Source: Caldilineaceae bacterium (GTDB taxonomy: Bacteria; Chloroflexota; Anaerolineae; Caldilineales; Caldilineaceae). From it: DNA of 64,000 nucleotides. Made by a program: the position numbers and the translations under genes. Under the pieces are notes generated by a model. It saw nothing but the letters and a program-made list of their open reading frames with translations, ran no database searches and was not told where the DNA came from. The DNA lies in contig JAHBVG010000026.1 in assembly GCA_019637695.1 (NCBI GenBank), positions 1 to 64,000 on the forward strand. Reading direction: 5' to 3'. Each line of letters starts with the position of its first letter. Within the stretch, counting starts at the first letter, position 1. This document shows, piece after piece, positions 1 to 8,415 of this stretch.

Positions 1-23
1 GACCGTTTCTTATTTCTAAAAAC

Positions 24-590
24 TTAGCTGGATTTACTTAGCGTTTTTAACCACCAGGATACAGCCTCTGCCAAGTCGGAGGCAAACGCGTCAGGATAAT
101 AATTCCCAAGCTGCCGTCGTTGGGACTCTCCGTATCCTGTCAAGACCAGGACCGTCCGGCAACCGAGTTCCCGTGCTGGCAGCAGATCGCTGACTTTGTC
201 GCCAATGATAACCGAGCGGCGCACATCCAATCCAAGCTCCTGAGCCGCCTTCTGGAACAATCCGACTTTGGGTTTGCGGCAGTTGCAGTTATCGCTAGGG
301 TGATGAGGGCAGATGAAAATAGCATCAACGTGTGCATTGGCTTTTGCCAGTTCTTCATTCATACGCTGGTGGATAGAAGCGAGAGTCTCTTGAGTAAAGT
401 AACTGCGGCCAATCCCAGATTGATTTGTCACCACGACGACAGGCCAGCCCTCTCTGTTCAAGCGGTGGATGGCTTCGGCTACCCCTGGCAGCAGCCGAAA
501 TTCATCTGGGTCTGAGAGATAATTGACTTCGACATTGATAGTACCATCTCGGTCGAGAAAGACCGCAGGTCGGCAAATGCCACTCGACAT
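24..590 (-). CDS. gmhB: D-glycero-D-manno-heptose 1,7-bisphosphate phosphatase (HAD family)
   Basis: A 188-residue cytosolic HAD phosphatase that removes the C7 phosphate of heptose 1,7-bisphosphate in the nucleotide-heptose pathway. The nucleophile motif FLDRDGT carries D13 and D15. VVVVTNQSGIGR (residues 51-62) is the second HAD motif. The zinc loop that marks GmhB within the histidinol-phosphatase-like HADs is present (C94, H96, C102, C104, followed by RKPK), and GDKVSD near 130-135 supplies the metal-binding aspartates. Length fits the family. It lies 1 base after hddC, so the two are probably co-translated. Together with hddA upstream this points to GDP-activated heptose. A gmhA isomerase is not in the window and may lie just beyond its left edge. 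Confidence 0.93.
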   Translation of the reverse strand: MSSGICRPAVFLDRDGTINVEVNYLSDPDEFRLLPGVAEAIHRLNREGWPVVVVTNQSGIGRSYFTQETLASIHQRMNEELAKANAHVDAIFICPHHPSDNCNCRKPKVGLFQKAAQELGLDVRRSVIIGDKVSDLLPARELGCRTVLVLTGYGESQRRQLGNYYPDAFASDLAEAVSWWLKTLSKSS

Positions 591-591
591 T

Positions 592-1314
592 TCAGTCTAC
601 CTCAAGCCTGGCGAATTCTGCGCGCAGATATTCTCCGGCGGCGGCGTAAGAGTCGGGCGTTCCAATATCGATGAAGGGACCGTGTCCGGTGTATGAATAG
701 AGACCCTTGCCAATCAGGCTTGGGAATAGATCCCGTTCCAACGAAACGTTCTGTTGGAGAGGGATTATCTCCACCGCGGCTCGCTGGAACCAATAGATGC
801 CTGCGTTGATGGCGCCGCGGCCCAATCCAGGCTGTTTTTCGCAGAATTCGATGACGGCCCCATCCTCGGCCGCGCGGACGGCTCCGTACCGGTCACATTC
901 TCCGACCTCTGTCAGCCACACTGTCACTTGAGCCTTCTGTTCTCGATGGCGCTGGCGCAACTGTGTCAGATCGGCCTGGCAGTACGAGTCGCCATTCAAA
1001 ACGATGATCTCATCGCTCTGAACAGAATCGAGGGCGCGGCGCAACGCTCCTCCGGTGCCGAGAGGTTCTTGCTCAACTGAGTAGTGGATCTCTATTCCCA
1101 GCGCTGCGCCGTTGCCAAAGTAGCGTTCATACGCTTCCGCCATATAGCCCGTCGCCAGCACAACTCGCCGGACGCCCTGCCTGCGCAGCCAGCGAATGAG
1201 CCACTCGACAAAAGGTCGCTCATTCACCAATGCCATCGGCTTGGGACGATCATAGACTATACTCTGTAGCCGAATGCCTCTGCCGCCGGCTAAGATGATT
1301 GCATCGGGATTCAT
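592..1314 (-). CDS. hddC: Sugar-1-phosphate nucleotidyltransferase, probable heptose 1-phosphate guanylyltransferase
   Basis: A 240-residue nucleotidyltransferase that by context would join GTP and D-glycero-alpha-D-manno-heptose 1-phosphate. The N-terminus IILAGGRGIRL (residues 6-16) is the nucleotide-binding signature, followed by a lysine in RPKPM. VLNGDS near residue 100 supplies a metal-binding Asp. I chose the ATG at 1312-1314, preceded by GAGAAG. A longer reading from 1398 would overlap the upstream glycosyltransferase by 70 bases and adds only non-conserved sequence. Nucleotide specificity cannot be read from sequence alone. The GDP-heptose assignment rests on the neighbouring hddA and gmhB; a mannose-1-phosphate or glucose-1-phosphate enzyme is the alternative. 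Confidence 0.83.
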   Translation of the reverse strand: MNPDAIILAGGRGIRLQSIVYDRPKPMALVNERPFVEWLIRWLRRQGVRRVVLATGYMAEAYERYFGNGAALGIEIHYSVEQEPLGTGGALRRALDSVQSDEIIVLNGDSYCQADLTQLRQRHREQKAQVTVWLTEVGECDRYGAVRAAEDGAVIEFCEKQPGLGRGAINAGIYWFQRAAVEIIPLQQNVSLERDLFPSLIGKGLYSYTGHGPFIDIGTPDSYAAAGEYLRAEFARLEVD

Positions 1315-1328
1315 GGAACTTCTCTGTG

Positions 1329-2459
1329 CTAGAGAACTGGTGGGGTGACAAGTAATTGACGATAGGCCGCTATTGTAGCCTGAGTTGTATTTTCCCAAGA
1401 GAATTGTTGTGCGCGCAAAATGCCGCGCACCGACATAGTTTCGCGAATTACTCTATCGCTTACCAACGTATGTAAAACCTCAACAAGATTGTCCTCACTG
1501 GTTGGATCTACAAGCACAGCAGCATCTCCTGCGATCTCAGCCATGCTAGAGCAATTGCTAGTCACCACAGGCGTCCCACATGCCATGGCTTCGAGGATGG
1601 GCAATCCAAAACCTTCATAAAGGGAAGGGTAAATAAACAGTTGTGCCGCTCGATAGAGATCGGGCAGTAGCTCATCTGGTACAAAACCTGGAAAGATGAC
1701 CCGATCCTCAATGCCGATTTGATGTACAAGTTGGTAAATAGAGGAACTATGCCATCCATAGGCGCCTGCCAAAACCAAAGGTGGAGCAGTCTTACCTAGA
1801 TAGGCGTACGCCTGGAGCAATCTCGGTAGATTCTTACGTGGTTCCAGCGTACCGACTGTCAGCCAATAAGGTTCGGTGATCCCAAATGGCAGCAATCGAT
1901 CGGCTATTTTCTTCTGATCACCAGGATTGAAGCGAGCATGATCGACGCCGAGGAGGGTAGTCACCACTTTTTTGGATGAAATATTCATATACTTTAACAC
2001 ATCATGGCGCGTTGACTCCGAATTTGTAAGAATGATGGCAGCACGACGCAGCATCATCGGAAGCACTAGACGCTGATAGCGACCATGGAATAGAGTGTGC
2101 AATTGGGGGAAAAGCTTTGTCGTTAAATCATGCACTGTAATTGCGATTGGAACTGGTAATGCAGGTGTTATGACATCTGTCCCATGGAAAATGTCACAAT
2201 GATAAGCGGTGGTACCCCATGCTTTAGGTAAGGGCAGACCACTCAGCAAAAAGAATCTCCAGGCTTTGTCTTTCAAGGGAATTTCGCTACGCTGTAAGTG
2301 TACCAATGGCTGGGGTAGCCGATGAAGCGGTTGCCGATTGTGAATAAGGGAAAGATGAATATCTTTCGATTTGCTCAATGCCAGCGCTAATTCACGAGCA
2401 TAGCGCCCAATTCCAGCACTTTGTCCCAACGCTGGTGATACATCAAGGCAGACGTTCAT
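1329..2459 (-). CDS. Glycosyltransferase, GT4 family
   Basis: A 376-residue GT-B-fold retaining glycosyltransferase. The N-terminal half begins MNVCLDVSPALGQSAGIGRY, with the glycine-rich acceptor-side loop. The C-terminal donor domain has the hinge LTVGTLEPRKN and, near residues 281-289, the EGFGLPILE motif (E-x7-E) that binds the nucleotide sugar, followed by AMACGTPVV. It is a clear paralogue of the enzyme at 16026-17165, sharing the GTLEPRKN hinge and the same C-terminal motif. The next gene downstream, hddC, starts 15 bases after its stop. It probably adds one residue of the heptose-containing surface glycan; donor and acceptor are unknown. Confidence 0.88.
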   Translation of the reverse strand: MNVCLDVSPALGQSAGIGRYARELALALSKSKDIHLSLIHNRQPLHRLPQPLVHLQRSEIPLKDKAWRFFLLSGLPLPKAWGTTAYHCDIFHGTDVITPALPVPIAITVHDLTTKLFPQLHTLFHGRYQRLVLPMMLRRAAIILTNSESTRHDVLKYMNISSKKVVTTLLGVDHARFNPGDQKKIADRLLPFGITEPYWLTVGTLEPRKNLPRLLQAYAYLGKTAPPLVLAGAYGWHSSSIYQLVHQIGIEDRVIFPGFVPDELLPDLYRAAQLFIYPSLYEGFGLPILEAMACGTPVVTSNCSSMAEIAGDAAVLVDPTSEDNLVEVLHTLVSDRVIRETMSVRGILRAQQFSWENTTQATIAAYRQLLVTPPVL

Positions 2460-2470
2460 CGTGTTGAACC

Positions 2471-3658
2471 TCAGTTATCTGAGTGTCGTTGCCACAGATC
2501 CTTGAGTTTAGTTGCCAGATTCTTTTCACTGTGTTCAGAGCAATACTGATTCCGCATATGGGCCAACTTGCTCTGGATCTGGGGATTGTTTAGCAAATAC
2601 TCGAAGTGTAGGAATATATCCGCTGCAGACCAATCCACAACAAGGGGATCTAGCCCATATTTTTGCAGTTCATAGGCCATCCATGTATCGCGACTAACCA
2701 AAGGGATTTTGCCCGCTACAACCGCTTCAATGAAGATCCCAGATGTGCGCTCACGGTAGGCTACGGGATCATAGGGAAGCAGCAGTAGATTGCTTCTGGC
2801 AAATTGCCCAAGATACTCTTCCCGACTAAGTGTTGCAGCCACTGCTTCTACGGTAAGCCCATCTGGTCGAGCAAATTGCTGTAGATTAGCATCCGAAGAA
2901 GCACGCAAGATAAATCGGTTCGCGCCAATCAATGGCGTAGAAACCATCTGTTGCAACAGGTCGAGTCCCTTTTCTGTACGTGGTGTTCCCGGCCACCAGC
3001 AACGAATTTTACCATCCCCAGGAGGATCAAAAACGGGAAGTTCAGCTGCAGTGTGGGGTACAGGTAAGACATAAACCGGAATCTGAAAAATCTTCTTATA
3101 TGTCTGTGCCAGTCGATCACTGTCTGTCAAAACTTGAAAGTTTGACTTTCCTACTGTGCGTTGAATCCCCATGTTCAACCACTTGTAAATTTGAGCATGC
3201 ACAGGTGAGTGAGCGAGATCAACAATACCTCGATAAAGTAGCCAAACGCGCAGATCGCGTTCAGAAGATCGCCATAGACCAAGCGCGAAAGCTATTAATG
3301 TACTCAGCGAAAAGCTTTCTAAAAACAGGATAACAGGGCAAGGAGGAGGGGCTATATCTCGACGCAGGCGCGTCAGGTAATGTGCAATTTCGCCGCTGAA
3401 GCGCTGAATCCCTTGTGCCTGAGAGAGTGGTTTGCCCCGCAATTGAGTGAAATCCGGGCTATCTAAACATATATCCCAATCTGAGGGCCATTGAACAGGT
3501 GCAACACGCCAAAGGTTTGTAAGTACTGCACGTGTATTCCACTGGTTCATCATGCAAGCTCGCCGAACCGATAGATTATATTCCAGGCTATGGCCACGCC
3601 CCCAATCACAATCTACCAAAAATGAGACCAACATTGGTTGTATAGGTTTCTGCTTCAT
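2471..3658 (-). CDS. Glycosyltransferase-like protein (GT-B fold)
   Basis: A 395-residue protein with a divergent GT1/GT4-like layout. The C-terminal half carries YRERTSGIFIEAVVAGKIPL, corresponding to the E-x7-E donor-binding region, and an earlier RCWWPGTPRTEKGLDLL hinge. It is paralogous to the product of 5696-6919, which has YAERTSGPFVEAVAAGK in the same place; both share MAxEL shortly after. The start chosen is the ATG at 3656-3658, which overlaps the upstream stop as ATGA. A GTG-type start further upstream would run 55 bases into the neighbour. The tight coupling indicates one operon. Substrate unknown. Confidence 0.75.
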   Translation of the reverse strand: MKQKPIQPMLVSFLVDCDWGRGHSLEYNLSVRRACMMNQWNTRAVLTNLWRVAPVQWPSDWDICLDSPDFTQLRGKPLSQAQGIQRFSGEIAHYLTRLRRDIAPPPCPVILFLESFSLSTLIAFALGLWRSSERDLRVWLLYRGIVDLAHSPVHAQIYKWLNMGIQRTVGKSNFQVLTDSDRLAQTYKKIFQIPVYVLPVPHTAAELPVFDPPGDGKIRCWWPGTPRTEKGLDLLQQMVSTPLIGANRFILRASSDANLQQFARPDGLTVEAVAATLSREEYLGQFARSNLLLLPYDPVAYRERTSGIFIEAVVAGKIPLVSRDTWMAYELQKYGLDPLVVDWSAADIFLHFEYLLNNPQIQSKLAHMRNQYCSEHSEKNLATKLKDLWQRHSDN

Positions 3659-4824
3659 GATGTTCCCTGGTAGAGGCTGGTCTGTGGATACGATCCTAGT
3701 AGGCCTCGCCACACTTGCAGAATTTCAGATGATAGACATTCAACACTATAGCGACTGAGAGCGTGGAGGCGCCCTTGTGATGCCAGGTTAAGCCGTAGAT
3801 GCGGGCGGTTGCCAAGTTCATGGAGGGTGGCCGCCAGTGCCATTACATCGCCCTCTGGAAAGAGAAGCCCCGCTGTACCCAATACTTCAGAGATCGCGCC
3901 ACTATTTGACCCTACAACTGCCACTTCACAGGCCATCGCCTCGACAAGAACACGTCCGTACTGTTCCTTCCAATTCGCTGTGGTGCGTGAAGGCAATACA
4001 AGCACATCTAGGGCGCTTAGATAGCTGGCGATAGAATCATAAGGCTGGGCAGGTACAAAGTGACAGCGGCTTTCTATGCCCAACATCGTCGCTAATTGAT
4101 GTAGCTGAGCCTCGCTCGAACCTGATCCCACAATAAGGAGCTTCGCCTGGGGAAGTTCAGCCAGCGCGTGCAACAAGATATCTACTCCTTTCTCTGGGAT
4201 GAGGCGGCCACAGTAGCCAATTAGATAATCCTCATTTCCTAACCCCAAATGGCAACGTACTTCCATCCGGTCTGCTTGTTTAGGATGAAAATAGCGTGTA
4301 TCAATCCCAAACATAGGCATAATGGTTGCTCCTTGTGTATATCCCTGTCTGCGCAGAACCTCGACGGCTTCAGAACTGGCACAGAGCATGTGAGAAGCCG
4401 CCGACAGGGTGTAGCGACAGATAATACGAACCGGCAGGCTGCGTTGGCGCAGGATGTTCTGCCACGAGTAGAGAATCAGCGGCGCATTGGGAGCAAAGAT
4501 GGAACGCGCCAGCGCTACCTGCGCCGCCATCAGCCCCTCTTGCTCCTGTTCACAGTGGACGATATCAGGCTTGAACCTGCGCATCCTGGTAAGGGCAGAA
4601 CGGAAAACGACACGATGTGGGTCAATTTTGCCCTGCGGCCAGTAAACGGGAACTTCCAACGACCTATACTGGCGGGCGCCGGAAGCTGAGGGGTGCGCGC
4701 CATCGCTGAGACCGCTGGGAGGGATGGTAAGGTGCAAGATGTCGATACCGTCCGTATCGGCAAGTAGTTCCACTTTGCGATGAGCCGAAGGATGTTGATA
4801 GCCCGACAAAAAGAGTACGCGCAC
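3655..4824 (-). CDS. Glycosyltransferase, GT4 family
   Basis: A 389-residue retaining glycosyltransferase. It starts MRVLFLSGYQHPSAHRKVEL. The donor domain begins LIGYCGRLIPEKGVDIL, a standard GT4 hinge with R and K for the diphosphate. Further on it has LDVLVLPSRTTANWKEQYGR followed by VLVEAMACEVAVVGSNSGAI, the E-x7-E equivalent in which the first Glu is displaced by the WKEQYG insert seen in several GT4 enzymes. It sits between a GT2 enzyme (20 bases upstream) and another glycosyltransferase (4-base overlap downstream), so it is one step of glycan assembly on the cytosolic face of the membrane. Sugar specificity cannot be told. Confidence 0.88.
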   Translation of the reverse strand: MRVLFLSGYQHPSAHRKVELLADTDGIDILHLTIPPSGLSDGAHPSASGARQYRSLEVPVYWPQGKIDPHRVVFRSALTRMRRFKPDIVHCEQEQEGLMAAQVALARSIFAPNAPLILYSWQNILRQRSLPVRIICRYTLSAASHMLCASSEAVEVLRRQGYTQGATIMPMFGIDTRYFHPKQADRMEVRCHLGLGNEDYLIGYCGRLIPEKGVDILLHALAELPQAKLLIVGSGSSEAQLHQLATMLGIESRCHFVPAQPYDSIASYLSALDVLVLPSRTTANWKEQYGRVLVEAMACEVAVVGSNSGAISEVLGTAGLLFPEGDVMALAATLHELGNRPHLRLNLASQGRLHALSRYSVECLSSEILQVWRGLLGSYPQTSLYQGTS

Positions 4825-4844
4825 GGTTCTTTTCTTTCGGCCAC

Positions 4845-5699
4845 TCAGATTGGCGGCGTATTGAGCAACTTAAGGTCGCGTTCCAACCATTCACCGTCGC
4901 GGTTCTGAATGCGCTGCCGCTCCCACAGCACAGCGTAGGTCAAAAATTTTCCATAGGCGGAAATGGCCGTGAGCGCAAGGCCATGCTCTCCCAATCGCCA
5001 CCAACCGAAGCGAAAATAGGCGTAGACGCCATGACGAGCAGCGCGTAGAATTGCTTCAAGAATTGTAGCGCGGCGGTTGCCACGAATTTGCGCCAGGTGT
5101 GCGGCCTCGATATAGGTAAAAGCAAGCGGCGCAAACGTCAGGCTCAAATTACTCTGCGAGTAGTGATATAGCGGACCACTTAAACGGGCAGTCGGTTGCG
5201 GTACCTGTACAATCTCATGCAGCGCGCGCGTCCAGTTCCCGAGCCGGCGGTTAAAGAGTCGCACCGTGCCCACAGAACTGTTGAAAGGTACTGCCGCTGC
5301 GCCGTGTGGCAAAAGGGTAGATTCCGGCTCAGGCCACCACCTGCCTGTGAAAAGTTCGACGCGGCCAAGCCAGTAACCGTTATAGTCGCCAAGTGCATCG
5401 GCGTCGGCCAAACTGCGAATGCTTTGCTGAAGGGTTGGGGAGACAACTTCATCGGCGTCGATAAAGAGAACCCAATCGTAAGTCGCCTCTGCCTGCGCAA
5501 AGTTGCGCTGCGCGGCAAAATCCTGGAAAGGATGTTGGATGACGCGTGCGTCGTGCGCACGCGCAATATCAACCGTGCGATCGGTGCTGTAGGAATCAAC
5601 TACCAACACCTCGTCCGCCCAACTGAGTGCACTGAGACAGCCAGGCAGCATTTCCTCTTCGTTTTTCGTGATCACGATTGCTGAAATGGGGATAGTCAT
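4845..5699 (-). CDS. Glycosyltransferase, GT2 family (WaaE/KdtX-like)
   Basis: A 284-residue inverting glycosyltransferase with the GT-A fold. ISAIVITKNEEEML (residues 5-18) opens the nucleotide-binding domain, VDSYSTDRT (35-42) is typical of the WaaE/KdtX subgroup, and DAD at 81-83 is the metal-binding motif. AAQRNFA near 62-68 is another subgroup hallmark. In diderm bacteria relatives add glucose to heptose in the LPS core, which is suggestive beside GDP-heptose genes, but this is family-level inference only. The first ATG overlaps the upstream stop by 4 bases (ATGA). No membrane segment is evident, so the enzyme is probably cytosolic or peripheral. Confidence 0.87.
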   Translation of the reverse strand: MTIPISAIVITKNEEEMLPGCLSALSWADEVLVVDSYSTDRTVDIARAHDARVIQHPFQDFAAQRNFAQAEATYDWVLFIDADEVVSPTLQQSIRSLADADALGDYNGYWLGRVELFTGRWWPEPESTLLPHGAAAVPFNSSVGTVRLFNRRLGNWTRALHEIVQVPQPTARLSGPLYHYSQSNLSLTFAPLAFTYIEAAHLAQIRGNRRATILEAILRAARHGVYAYFRFGWWRLGEHGLALTAISAYGKFLTYAVLWERQRIQNRDGEWLERDLKLLNTPPI

Positions 5700-6919
5700 C
5701 TTGTGTCCCTGGTCTGCATCTCGATGTAGATGCGCCTGATTTCGGCGGCGAAGTTGGCCACGCTGTGGTATTGAACATATGCAATCTGCATCCGCGCCAA
5801 TTTCCTGCGTAGCGCTGCATCCGACAGGCGTACATGAATCTGTAGAAACGGGTCCTCTCCGTTGAAGTCAACGACATACTCTGCCAGGTCAAAACGCCGC
5901 AACTCATGAGCCATCCAGGTGCCATCTGTCACAAAAGGTGGTTTGCCAGCTGCCACAGCCTCCACGAAAGGGCCAGAGGTGCGTTCGGCATACTCATGTG
6001 CAACATAGGGTAAAATGACAAAGTCACAGCCAGACAGCCAACTGCCATAATCCTGTTGCGAGAGTTCATTGGGGACGGCGATGACTTCACAACCACCCGG
6101 CGTTGGCTGCAGGCTGGCGCTCGCCGAGGCAGCCAAGGTGAATGCAACTGCGCTGTCACCCACCCATCTTGTCAATTTGCGGATGGTGTCCACCCCTTTG
6201 TCGGTTCGCGCGATGCCCGGCAGCCATCCGACCTGCCGCCCACGCGCCCTGGCTTCTTGAATCGGCTGCGGGGTCTTAAGCGTGGCAACATCCCAACCAA
6301 CTGCGTGGGGAATCGGTAATGTCCGTACTGGCACCCTCAACATGCGCGAGATCGAAAAGCGCAACAGATCGCTGTCGGTCAGCGTCACGAGTGAATTTGC
6401 GGGCATGATCTTTTGCAGATAGCGCATCACCCAGCGATACAGAGGCGCCGTGCGGCGATAGGCAACATCCAAGCGGTAGACGAGCCAAAGAGAGGCGTTG
6501 CGACGAGAAACACGGCTCATTGCCAGGGAGAGCGGTACAAGGTGCGAGATCGTGAAGAAATCGACAAAATAGACTACATGCCGATGCGTATGCTGTTGCA
6601 CAGGCAGAACCACATTCGTGATGTAGCCCACGATCGAGTCGGCGGTGGCGAAAATAGCTCGCTGCATGGCTAACAAACGCTGTAGCGGCGGAAAAGCAAC
6701 AATGCGCTCGTAGTGCAGCCCAACCAGACAGGGCGTCCAGTGGTCGGGCAGCGTGTGAATCATGGGCAGTTCAGGATTGATCTCCTGCACTGCGGCCCAG
6801 TGGGTCCAGCCCAGGGATTCAACAGCCTCCTTGAGCGATTTGTTGTAGGTGAAAGGGTGTCCCGCTGCCTGGGGACTGACCAACATTCCAAGCGAGACAA
6901 CCAGCGGCGCGTCAGTCAT
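5696..6919 (-). CDS. Glycosyltransferase-like protein (GT-B fold), paralogue of the gene at 2471-3658
   Basis: A 407-residue protein. The C-terminal donor half shows QVGWLPGIARTDKGVDTI as hinge and YAERTSGPFVEAVAAGKPPF as the donor-binding helix. The same arrangement occurs in 2471-3658, so the two are likely duplicates now separated by two other transferases. I use the ATG at 6917-6919, which overlaps the upstream stop by 8 bases; the in-frame alternative at 6955 would extend the overlap to 44 bases without recognisable added sequence. The gene ends with a 4-base overlap to the GT2 gene. Function is inferred as glycosyl transfer; donor and acceptor unknown. Confidence 0.75.
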   Translation of the reverse strand: MTDAPLVVSLGMLVSPQAAGHPFTYNKSLKEAVESLGWTHWAAVQEINPELPMIHTLPDHWTPCLVGLHYERIVAFPPLQRLLAMQRAIFATADSIVGYITNVVLPVQQHTHRHVVYFVDFFTISHLVPLSLAMSRVSRRNASLWLVYRLDVAYRRTAPLYRWVMRYLQKIMPANSLVTLTDSDLLRFSISRMLRVPVRTLPIPHAVGWDVATLKTPQPIQEARARGRQVGWLPGIARTDKGVDTIRKLTRWVGDSAVAFTLAASASASLQPTPGGCEVIAVPNELSQQDYGSWLSGCDFVILPYVAHEYAERTSGPFVEAVAAGKPPFVTDGTWMAHELRRFDLAEYVVDFNGEDPFLQIHVRLSDAALRRKLARMQIAYVQYHSVANFAAEIRRIYIEMQTRDTR

Positions 6920-7847
6920 TGGACGGGGCCAGCAAGAAGTATGCTGCCTCTGCACGCATCCAATCTACGGTGCGTTGGATGCCGACTTGGAGTGGAGTGG
7001 CTGGCAATGCCCCCAGTTGTGCCTGGAGCTTTTCCACCGATAACACCTTGGATTTCGCGCCGACATAGGCGGACACATCGTACTGAATCGCGTGTACGTC
7101 GAAGCCAACCTCTGTACAGATGGCTGCTGCAAATTCACGAATCGTATATCCTACACCAGCACCGACATTATAGATGTCGTTGTCGCAGGTTGCCGTCAGC
7201 CGCAGTAGCATATCGATGAAGTCGTCAATGTAGACAAGTTCACGTTGCTGATAGCCGTCGCCCCACAAGATGACCGGTTCCCCGAAATGAGCGCCACGCA
7301 GAATCTTACGAATGAGATCGTAGATAAAATGAAGCTGGCGGCCATCCGTATGATAGCCCGGTCCATACAGCGTCGAGGGCACCAGGTAAAGATAACGCAG
7401 TTCATATTGCTTCGCCAGTGATTTCAGCCCCGCATAAAGCATACGTTTGCTCATGGCGTAGGCGTAGAACTTGTCGGACGGCTCACCCAGCATGTAGGCG
7501 TCTTCGACCAGATTCTCTTCTGTAGCATACGAGACGCTGGTACCAAGCGCGACCAACTTCGCCTGGGGCTGGTCGCGCCGCCACCAATCGAGTACATTGG
7601 TGTTGATCCGGTTGTTGATCACCCACTGTTCGCCGCCATGTTTCAGACAGAAATCCCCTGCCTGGGTCCAGGCCGCCAGGTGGAAGATTTGATCATAGAG
7701 GGGGTGATTCAGGGCCGACAACGAATCGTCGCGCGTCAGGTCCGCATGGCGTGAACTGACTGTGCGCACATCGTGGCCGAGGGCTGCCAATTTCGCTTGC
7801 AGATGGCGGCCAAGAAATCCACTGGCACCGGTGATAAAGATTCTCAT
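6912..7847 (-). CDS. NAD-dependent sugar epimerase/reductase (extended SDR)
   Basis: A 311-residue extended short-chain dehydrogenase. The Rossmann motif TGASGFLG is at residues 6-13, a catalytic Ser lies in LGTSVSY near 104-106, and Tyr130-x3-Lys134 (YAMSK) completes the catalytic set. LYGPGY and the later REFAAAICTEVGF are typical of the GDP-fucose synthase/WcaG-like branch that converts 4-keto-sugars. The neighbours, an RmlC-like epimerase and a TylC3-type C-methyltransferase, make it a plausible 4-ketoreductase in synthesis of a modified deoxysugar. The exact substrate, dTDP- or GDP-linked, is not determined by the sequence. Confidence 0.84.
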   Translation of the reverse strand: MRIFITGASGFLGRHLQAKLAALGHDVRTVSSRHADLTRDDSLSALNHPLYDQIFHLAAWTQAGDFCLKHGGEQWVINNRINTNVLDWWRRDQPQAKLVALGTSVSYATEENLVEDAYMLGEPSDKFYAYAMSKRMLYAGLKSLAKQYELRYLYLVPSTLYGPGYHTDGRQLHFIYDLIRKILRGAHFGEPVILWGDGYQQRELVYIDDFIDMLLRLTATCDNDIYNVGAGVGYTIREFAAAICTEVGFDVHAIQYDVSAYVGAKSKVLSVEKLQAQLGALPATPLQVGIQRTVDWMRAEAAYFLLAPSND

Positions 7848-7875
7848 TGGCTTTCATCATTCCATGGAGAAGGGA

Positions 7876-8415
7876 TCAATCCAGCAGCTTCGCCGAGCTA
7901 TCGCGCGGCGAGAGAATCGGATTGCTGATCGGCCAGTAAATGTTGAGTTTGGGATCATTCCAGCGCACGGTGAACTGTTGACCCGCATCTCTATAGATGG
8001 CAGATTGTTTGTAGCTGATTGTGCATCTGGGGGACAGACACTGCATCCCGCTGGCGCACCCTGCCGGCACCAACACCTGCCGGCGGTTCGATTCTGTGAG
8101 TGCATATGCTTCCCATGCAAGATAAGAGGGGGATGTGGGCCGCATGTCGGCAACCACGAAATGTACCTCACCGGCAACACACTGTATCAACTTCCATGTA
8201 TGTTGATCGCCGTGCATGCCGCGCAATACGCTATAACGTGAAACTGCCAGGTCATCCTCGACAAAGGTGATGGGGTTGCTGTCCGCATCATGGAAATTAT
8301 AATCGTTCACGTTGAAGGTTGAAACAAACTCACCGCGAAAGTCATAAAAGACTGCCGGCGTGAGCAGGTGGAGACCGCCGATGGTAGCAGATTCCTCGAT
8401 CTTTAGTTCATTCAT
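7876..8415 (-). CDS. dTDP-4-dehydrorhamnose 3,5-epimerase-like cupin (RmlC family)
   Basis: A 179-residue cupin. FYDFRGEFVSTF, then VLRGMHGDQHTWKLIQCV with the catalytic His of RmlC, GEVHFVVADMRPTSPSY, and NDPKLNIYWPI near the end match the family in order. ISYK supplies the usual Tyr. One family feature is altered: the segment normally G-F-A-H-G-F reads GCASGM, so a substrate-contacting His is Ser. That may signal a C3- or C5-only epimerase or another 4-keto sugar as substrate. Its start overlaps the methyltransferase stop by 4 bases. Together with the reductase downstream and the C-methyltransferase upstream it forms a deoxysugar-tailoring trio. Confidence 0.83.
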   Translation of the reverse strand: MNELKIEESATIGGLHLLTPAVFYDFRGEFVSTFNVNDYNFHDADSNPITFVEDDLAVSRYSVLRGMHGDQHTWKLIQCVAGEVHFVVADMRPTSPSYLAWEAYALTESNRRQVLVPAGCASGMQCLSPRCTISYKQSAIYRDAGQQFTVRWNDPKLNIYWPISNPILSPRDSSAKLLD

